44,833 nt of DNA from Bradyrhizobium centrolobii (GTDB taxonomy: Bacteria > Pseudomonadota > Alphaproteobacteria > Rhizobiales > Xanthobacteraceae): positions 1 through 44,833 of the forward strand of contig NZ_LUUB01000049.1 in the NCBI RefSeq assembly GCF_001641635.1, given 5' to 3'. The stretch's first letter is position 1; every line of letters starts with the position of its first letter. The notes beneath the pieces were generated by a model. The model worked only from the letters and a program-made list of their open reading frames with translations, did not search any database and was not told the origin of the DNA. The translations under genes were made by a program, and so were the position numbers. Of this stretch, positions 41,211 through 44,833 are shown one piece after another.

Positions 41211-43010
41211 ATGACCGCTCTATCAAAAAAGTCCGCGGCGATACGCGTGGTGCTGCCCTTCGTGTTCCGGCACTGGCTGAAGCAGCCGGGGCGTGGCCTC
41301 GTCGTCGCCGGCGGACTGCTAGGCGCGACCATCGCCGACCTGTTCATGCCGGTGTTCTCGGGGCATCTGGTCGATGCGCTGACGCGCGGCCCGTCCGACC
41401 CGGACGCGCGTCACGCCGCGCTGGTCGCATTCGGCGCGATCGTGGCGCTCGGCGCGGCCTCAATGGTGCTGCGGTTGACCGGGCTGCAGGCGATCGTGCC
41501 GTTCTCGCTGAAGATCATGTCCGATGTCGCGCAGGATGCCTTCATGCGCGTGCAGCGCTTCTCGACCGACTGGCACGCCAACTCGTTTGCGGGCTCCACG
41601 GTGCGCAAGATCACCCGCGGCATGTGGGCGCTCGACCTGTTGAACGACACCATCCTGATGGCGCTCGCGCCCTCGCTGCTGGTGCTGATCGGGTCGATGA
41701 TCCTGCTCGGGGTGCACTGGGCCTCGCTCGGCCTCGTGATCGCGCTCGGCGCGGTGCTCTATGTTGCGATGACGGTGCTGTTCTCAACGCGCTACATCGC
41801 GCCGGCCGCGCGCGTCTCCAACGCCTGGGACACCAAGGTCGGCGGCACGCTCGCGGACGCGCTGACATGCAATGCGGTGGTGAAATCCTTCGGCGCCGAA
41901 GCGCGCGAGGACACCCGGCTCGCCCGCGTCGTCAACCGCTGGCGCGTGCGCGTGCGGCGGACCTGGCTGCGCTACAACTACACCGCGCTGTCGCAGCTCT
42001 CGCTGCTGCTATGCCTGCGTGCGTCGGTGATCGGTGGCTCGGTCCTGCTGTGGATGTCGGGGCGCGCTTCGCCCGGCGACGTCACCTATGTGCTGACCAG
42101 CTACTACGTCATCCACGCCTATCTGCGCGACGTCGGCATGCACATCAACAACCTCCAGCGCTCGGTCAACGACATGGAGGAGCTGGTGGCGATCCATGAC
42201 GAGGCGATCGGCATTGCCGATGCGGCTGACGCGTGGCCGATCGCGATCGAGGGCGGCGAGATCGTGTTCGACGACGTCACGTTCCACTATGGCGGCTATC
42301 GCGCGCCGCTGTACGACGGGCTGTCAGTGACGATCCGCGCCGGCGAACGGGTCGGCCTCGTCGGCCGCTCCGGCTCCGGCAAGACGACCTTCGTCAAGCT
42401 GGTGCAGCGGCTCTATGACGTCACCGGCGGCCGCGTGCTGATCGACGGCCAGGACATCGCGCTGGCCACGCAGCAGTCGCTGCGCAGCCAGATCGCGATC
42501 GTGCAGCAGGACCCGATCCTGTTTCATCGCTCGCTCGCCGAGAACATCGCATATGGCCGGCCCGGCGCCAGCATGGAGGCGATCGAGCAGGCGGCGCGGC
42601 TGGCGAATGCGCACGACTTCATCCTGCGCCTGCCCAAGGGTTACGGCACGCTGGTCGGCGAGCGTGGCGTGAAGCTGTCGGGCGGCGAGCGGCAGCGCGT
42701 GGCGCTGGCACGCGCCTTCCTGGCCGACGCGCCGGTGCTGATCCTGGACGAGGCGACCTCGAGCCTCGATTCGGAATCGGAGGCGCTCATCCAGCAGGCG
42801 ATGGAGCGGCTGATGAAGGGGCGGACCTCGATCGTGATCGCGCACCGGCTCTCAACGGTGCGCGGCCTCGATCGCATCCTGGTGTTCGACCGCGGCAAGA
42901 TCGTCGAGCAGGGCACTCACGCCGTGCTCGCAGGCAAGCCGGGCGGCATCTATCGCGGCCTGTTCGAGCGCCAGGTGGTGGAGCTCGGGCACATCGCAGC
43001 AGCGGAATGA
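41211..43010 (+). CDS. ABC exporter, fused membrane and ATPase domains
   Basis: 599-residue half-transporter. The first 310 residues contain six membrane spans (type I exporter fold). The ATPase has Walker A GRSGSGKTT at about 385, Q-loop QQDPILFHRSL, signature LSGGERQR at about 489 and Walker B VLILDEATSSLDSES at about 510, with the switch His in IAHRLSTVRG. It would act as a homodimer exporting lipid or drug-like substrates. The layout matches MsbA/LmrA-like proteins; substrate unknown. The MATE gene follows by 72 bases. Confidence 0.94.
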   Translation: MTALSKKSAAIRVVLPFVFRHWLKQPGRGLVVAGGLLGATIADLFMPVFSGHLVDALTRGPSDPDARHAALVAFGAIVALGAASMVLRLTGLQAIVPFSLKIMSDVAQDAFMRVQRFSTDWHANSFAGSTVRKITRGMWALDLLNDTILMALAPSLLVLIGSMILLGVHWASLGLVIALGAVLYVAMTVLFSTRYIAPAARVSNAWDTKVGGTLADALTCNAVVKSFGAEAREDTRLARVVNRWRVRVRRTWLRYNYTALSQLSLLLCLRASVIGGSVLLWMSGRASPGDVTYVLTSYYVIHAYLRDVGMHINNLQRSVNDMEELVAIHDEAIGIADAADAWPIAIEGGEIVFDDVTFHYGGYRAPLYDGLSVTIRAGERVGLVGRSGSGKTTFVKLVQRLYDVTGGRVLIDGQDIALATQQSLRSQIAIVQQDPILFHRSLAENIAYGRPGASMEAIEQAARLANAHDFILRLPKGYGTLVGERGVKLSGGERQRVALARAFLADAPVLILDEATSSLDSESEALIQQAMERLMKGRTSIVIAHRLSTVRGLDRILVFDRGKIVEQGTHAVLAGKPGGIYRGLFERQVVELGHIAAAE

Positions 43011-43082
43011 GGATGGCGGCGTGGCTAACGGAACGGTCTCCGGAAGCCGCGCCGCCAAGGAATGCGTCAAGGATGGACTGAC

Positions 43083-44489
43083 ATGAAGGACCTGACACGC
43101 GGCTCCGTTGTGAGCCACATCCTGAGCATGGCGCCCCCGATCGTGGTCGGCATGATCACGATCATGATCTGCCAACTGGTCGACCTGTACTTTGTCTCGG
43201 GACTGGGCGAGGCGGCCGTTGCGGGCGTCGCCGCGGCCGGCAACGCGGGCTTTCTCGTCAATGCCCTGATGCAGGTGCTCGGCGTCGGCACGGTTGCGTT
43301 GATCGCGCACGCCGTCGGGCGCAAGGACCGCGGCGACGCCAATCTCGTTTTCAACCAGTCGGTCGTCCTGTCGGCGCTATTCGGGCTAGCGACGTTGCTC
43401 GCGGGCTTTGCGCTGTCGCGCCGCTACATGCGCTCGATTGCCGCTGACGAGACCACCATTGAAGCCGGTACCACCTATCTTCTCTGGTTCATGCCGGCGC
43501 TTGCGCTGCAATTCGCCACGCAGGTGATGGCGTCCGCGCTGCGGGCCACCGGCATCGTGCGGCCGAGCATGCTGGTGCAGGCGCTTGCCGTGATCATCAA
43601 TATCGCGCTGGCGCCGGTCCTGATCATGGGCTGGGGCACCGGACACGCGCTCGGTGTCGCCGGCGCAGGCCTTGCAAGCTCGATCGCCGTCTTCATCGGC
43701 GTGCTGATGCTGCTGGTGTATTTCCTTAAATTGGAGCGCTACGTCGCCTTCCATCCCGCGCAATGGCGCCCGCAGCTCCGGCAATGGAAGAGGATCCTCA
43801 ATGTCGGCCTGCCTGCCGGCGGCGAGTTTGCGATGATCTTCATCTTCATGGCCGTGGTCTATTACGTACTGCGCGATTTCGGCCCGGCAGCGCAGGCGGG
43901 ATTTGGCATCGGGACACGCGTCCTGGGCTTGATCCAGATGCCGGCGCTCGCCATAGCCCTCGCCGCAGGGCCGATCGCCGGCCAGAATTTCGGCGCCGGG
44001 AATAGCGATCGCGTGCGGGAGACCTTCGTCAAGGCGGCGCTGATCGGCACCGCCGTGATGATCGCCTTCACGCTTCTCGCGCAACTCAAGCCCGGGCTGT
44101 TGCTCGCCGGCTTCTCGAACGATCGGGAGACCATGGCAGTCGCCTTGCTTTTCCTGCGGATCATCTCGTTCAACATGGTGGCGCAGGGGCTGATCTTCAC
44201 CTGCTCCAGCATGTTCCAGGGCCTCGGCAACACCAAGCCGGTGCTGTGGAGTTCCGCGATGCGAGTCTTCACGTATGCGTTGCCGGCGATCTGGCTCTCG
44301 ACGCGGCCCGGCTTTCGGATGGAGCACGTCTGGTATTTGTCGATCGCAGCGACCACGCTGCAGGCTGCCATGAGCTTGTGGCTGTTGCGCCGCGAATTCG
44401 GCAAACGCCTGGTGTCGCGCCGGCGGGAGGAAGCTGCGGAGCAGGCTGCGCCTGAGCCCGTTGCGCCTCCCGCACGCGCGCCCGCGTAG
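43083..44489 (+). CDS. MATE family efflux transporter
   Basis: 468-residue twelve-span cation/drug antiporter of the multidrug and toxic compound extrusion family. ILSMAPPIVVGMITIMICQL and VDLYFVSGLGEAAVAGVAAA are span 1-2 signatures. ALRATGIVRPSMLVQALAV and IMGWGTGHALGVAGAGLASS lie in the first half; AGPIAGQNFGAGNSDRVRET opens the second half. Alternating access driven by H+ or Na+ is known for the family; substrate unknown. The start at 43083 gives a short N-terminus; a TTG 7 codons earlier is less likely. A Pro/Ala-rich tail ends the protein. Confidence 0.92.
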   Translation: MKDLTRGSVVSHILSMAPPIVVGMITIMICQLVDLYFVSGLGEAAVAGVAAAGNAGFLVNALMQVLGVGTVALIAHAVGRKDRGDANLVFNQSVVLSALFGLATLLAGFALSRRYMRSIAADETTIEAGTTYLLWFMPALALQFATQVMASALRATGIVRPSMLVQALAVIINIALAPVLIMGWGTGHALGVAGAGLASSIAVFIGVLMLLVYFLKLERYVAFHPAQWRPQLRQWKRILNVGLPAGGEFAMIFIFMAVVYYVLRDFGPAAQAGFGIGTRVLGLIQMPALAIALAAGPIAGQNFGAGNSDRVRETFVKAALIGTAVMIAFTLLAQLKPGLLLAGFSNDRETMAVALLFLRIISFNMVAQGLIFTCSSMFQGLGNTKPVLWSSAMRVFTYALPAIWLSTRPGFRMEHVWYLSIAATTLQAAMSLWLLRREFGKRLVSRRREEAAEQAAPEPVAPPARAPA

Positions 44490-44524
44490 CGACGGCTTGT
44501 CGCTCACCCACGGCTCCGGCTAGA

Positions 44525-44833
44525 TGTGAGCTTTCAGGAGGTTGTCCATTCGGCCCTGACCGAGGAAGCTGAGGTTGCTGAAGCTTCAGATTCCGAGGGG
44601 AGAACCGAATGGACACCCATAAGAATGCGCCTCTGACGCCGAAAGGTCGAGAGGCCATGGTGCGGAGTGTGGTCGAAGGTGGCCTTACGAAGGCCGCAGC
44701 CGCGCTCCAGTTCAACGTGACAGCGAAAACGGTTGCCAAATGGGTCAAGCGCTTCCGCGAGGAAGGCGTGGACGGGTTGCGTGATCGCTCCTCACGGCCC
44801 CTTTCATCGCCGAGCCAAACCCTGCCTGCCACA
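44525..44833 (+). mobile_element. IS481-type element, left end (cut by window end)
   Basis: The element appears to begin with TGTGAGCTTTCAGGAGGTTG at 44525, a TG-starting end as in the IS481 family. The transposase start is at 44609. The right end lies outside the window. The boundary is inferred from the change from the MATE gene and from the TGT start; no second repeat is available to confirm it. Confidence 0.6.
44609..44833 (+). CDS. IS481-family transposase, N-terminal part
   Basis: The first 75 residues are in the window. MDTHKNAPLTPKGREAMVRS is followed by a helix-turn-helix, GLTKAAAALQFNVTAKTVAK, and WVKRFREEGVDGLRDRSSRP, the classic IS481/IS3-type DNA-binding start. The catalytic DDE domain lies beyond the window. 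GAGGGGAGAA precedes the ATG. The frame is intact to the last base. Confidence 0.85.
   Translation, partial: MDTHKNAPLTPKGREAMVRSVVEGGLTKAAAALQFNVTAKTVAKWVKRFREEGVDGLRDRSSRPLSSPSQTLPAT

Overview
The window looks like chromosomal DNA of a Bradyrhizobium-type alphaproteobacterium (Nitrobacteraceae). The evidence is uniformly high GC, strong GGAGG-type ribosome binding sites, a thiO-S-G-E-C operon under a TPP riboswitch, a PmtA phospholipid methyltransferase, and several families of palindromic intergenic repeats of the kind common in that group. This assignment is inference from gene content; no rRNA or tRNA gene is present to confirm it.

Layout. 0-1.5 kb: a complete IS1182-type insertion sequence ending 12 bases from a glutathione S-transferase-like gene. 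2.4-4.8 kb: a VOC protein, a mismatch-type DNA glycosylase gene that has lost its start, and an AT-richer insert carrying a single DUF4062 protein. 4.9-10 kb: the thiamine operon, read leftward from one riboswitch and interrupted by two repeat elements. 10-18 kb: a small lytic transglycosylase, a zinc-ribbon protein, an EnvZ/OmpR-type two-component pair, a serine-rich protein with an internal repeat, a PRC-barrel protein behind a candidate EcfG stress promoter, an orphan branched-chain-amino-acid-type binding protein and a DUF4403 protein. 18-24 kb: a regulator/beta-propeller operon divergent from a DUF899 gene, then an acetyltransferase, dienelactone hydrolase, cytochrome c and L,D-transpeptidase. 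24-30.5 kb: a glycosyltransferase, PmtA, a membrane protein, a class III aminotransferase, phosphatidylserine decarboxylase and a Nudix hydrolase. This is a neighbourhood biased to membrane lipids: Psd makes phosphatidylethanolamine and PmtA methylates it.

30.5-36.6 kb: envelope proteins (FecR domain with a long Q/P/G tail, DUF2147, a 27-residue membrane peptide, an extensin-family lipoprotein), then a LanC/LANCL-like gene translationally coupled to a small DUF6665-like gene, with a decayed second copy of that small gene's 3' end on the other side. 36.7-44.5 kb: an exporter block made of a TetR repressor with a clear palindromic operator, EmrA/EmrB-type efflux proteins, an ABC exporter and a MATE transporter. 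The window ends inside an IS481-type element.

The most interesting points are the LANCL-like/DUF6665 pair with its duplicated flank, the DUF4062 insert next to the beheaded glycosylase, a one-base frameshift that destroys the conserved end of the DUF2147 protein, candidate CtrA and EcfG sites, two very small genes with good ribosome binding sites, and mosaic palindromic repeats inside the thiamine operon.
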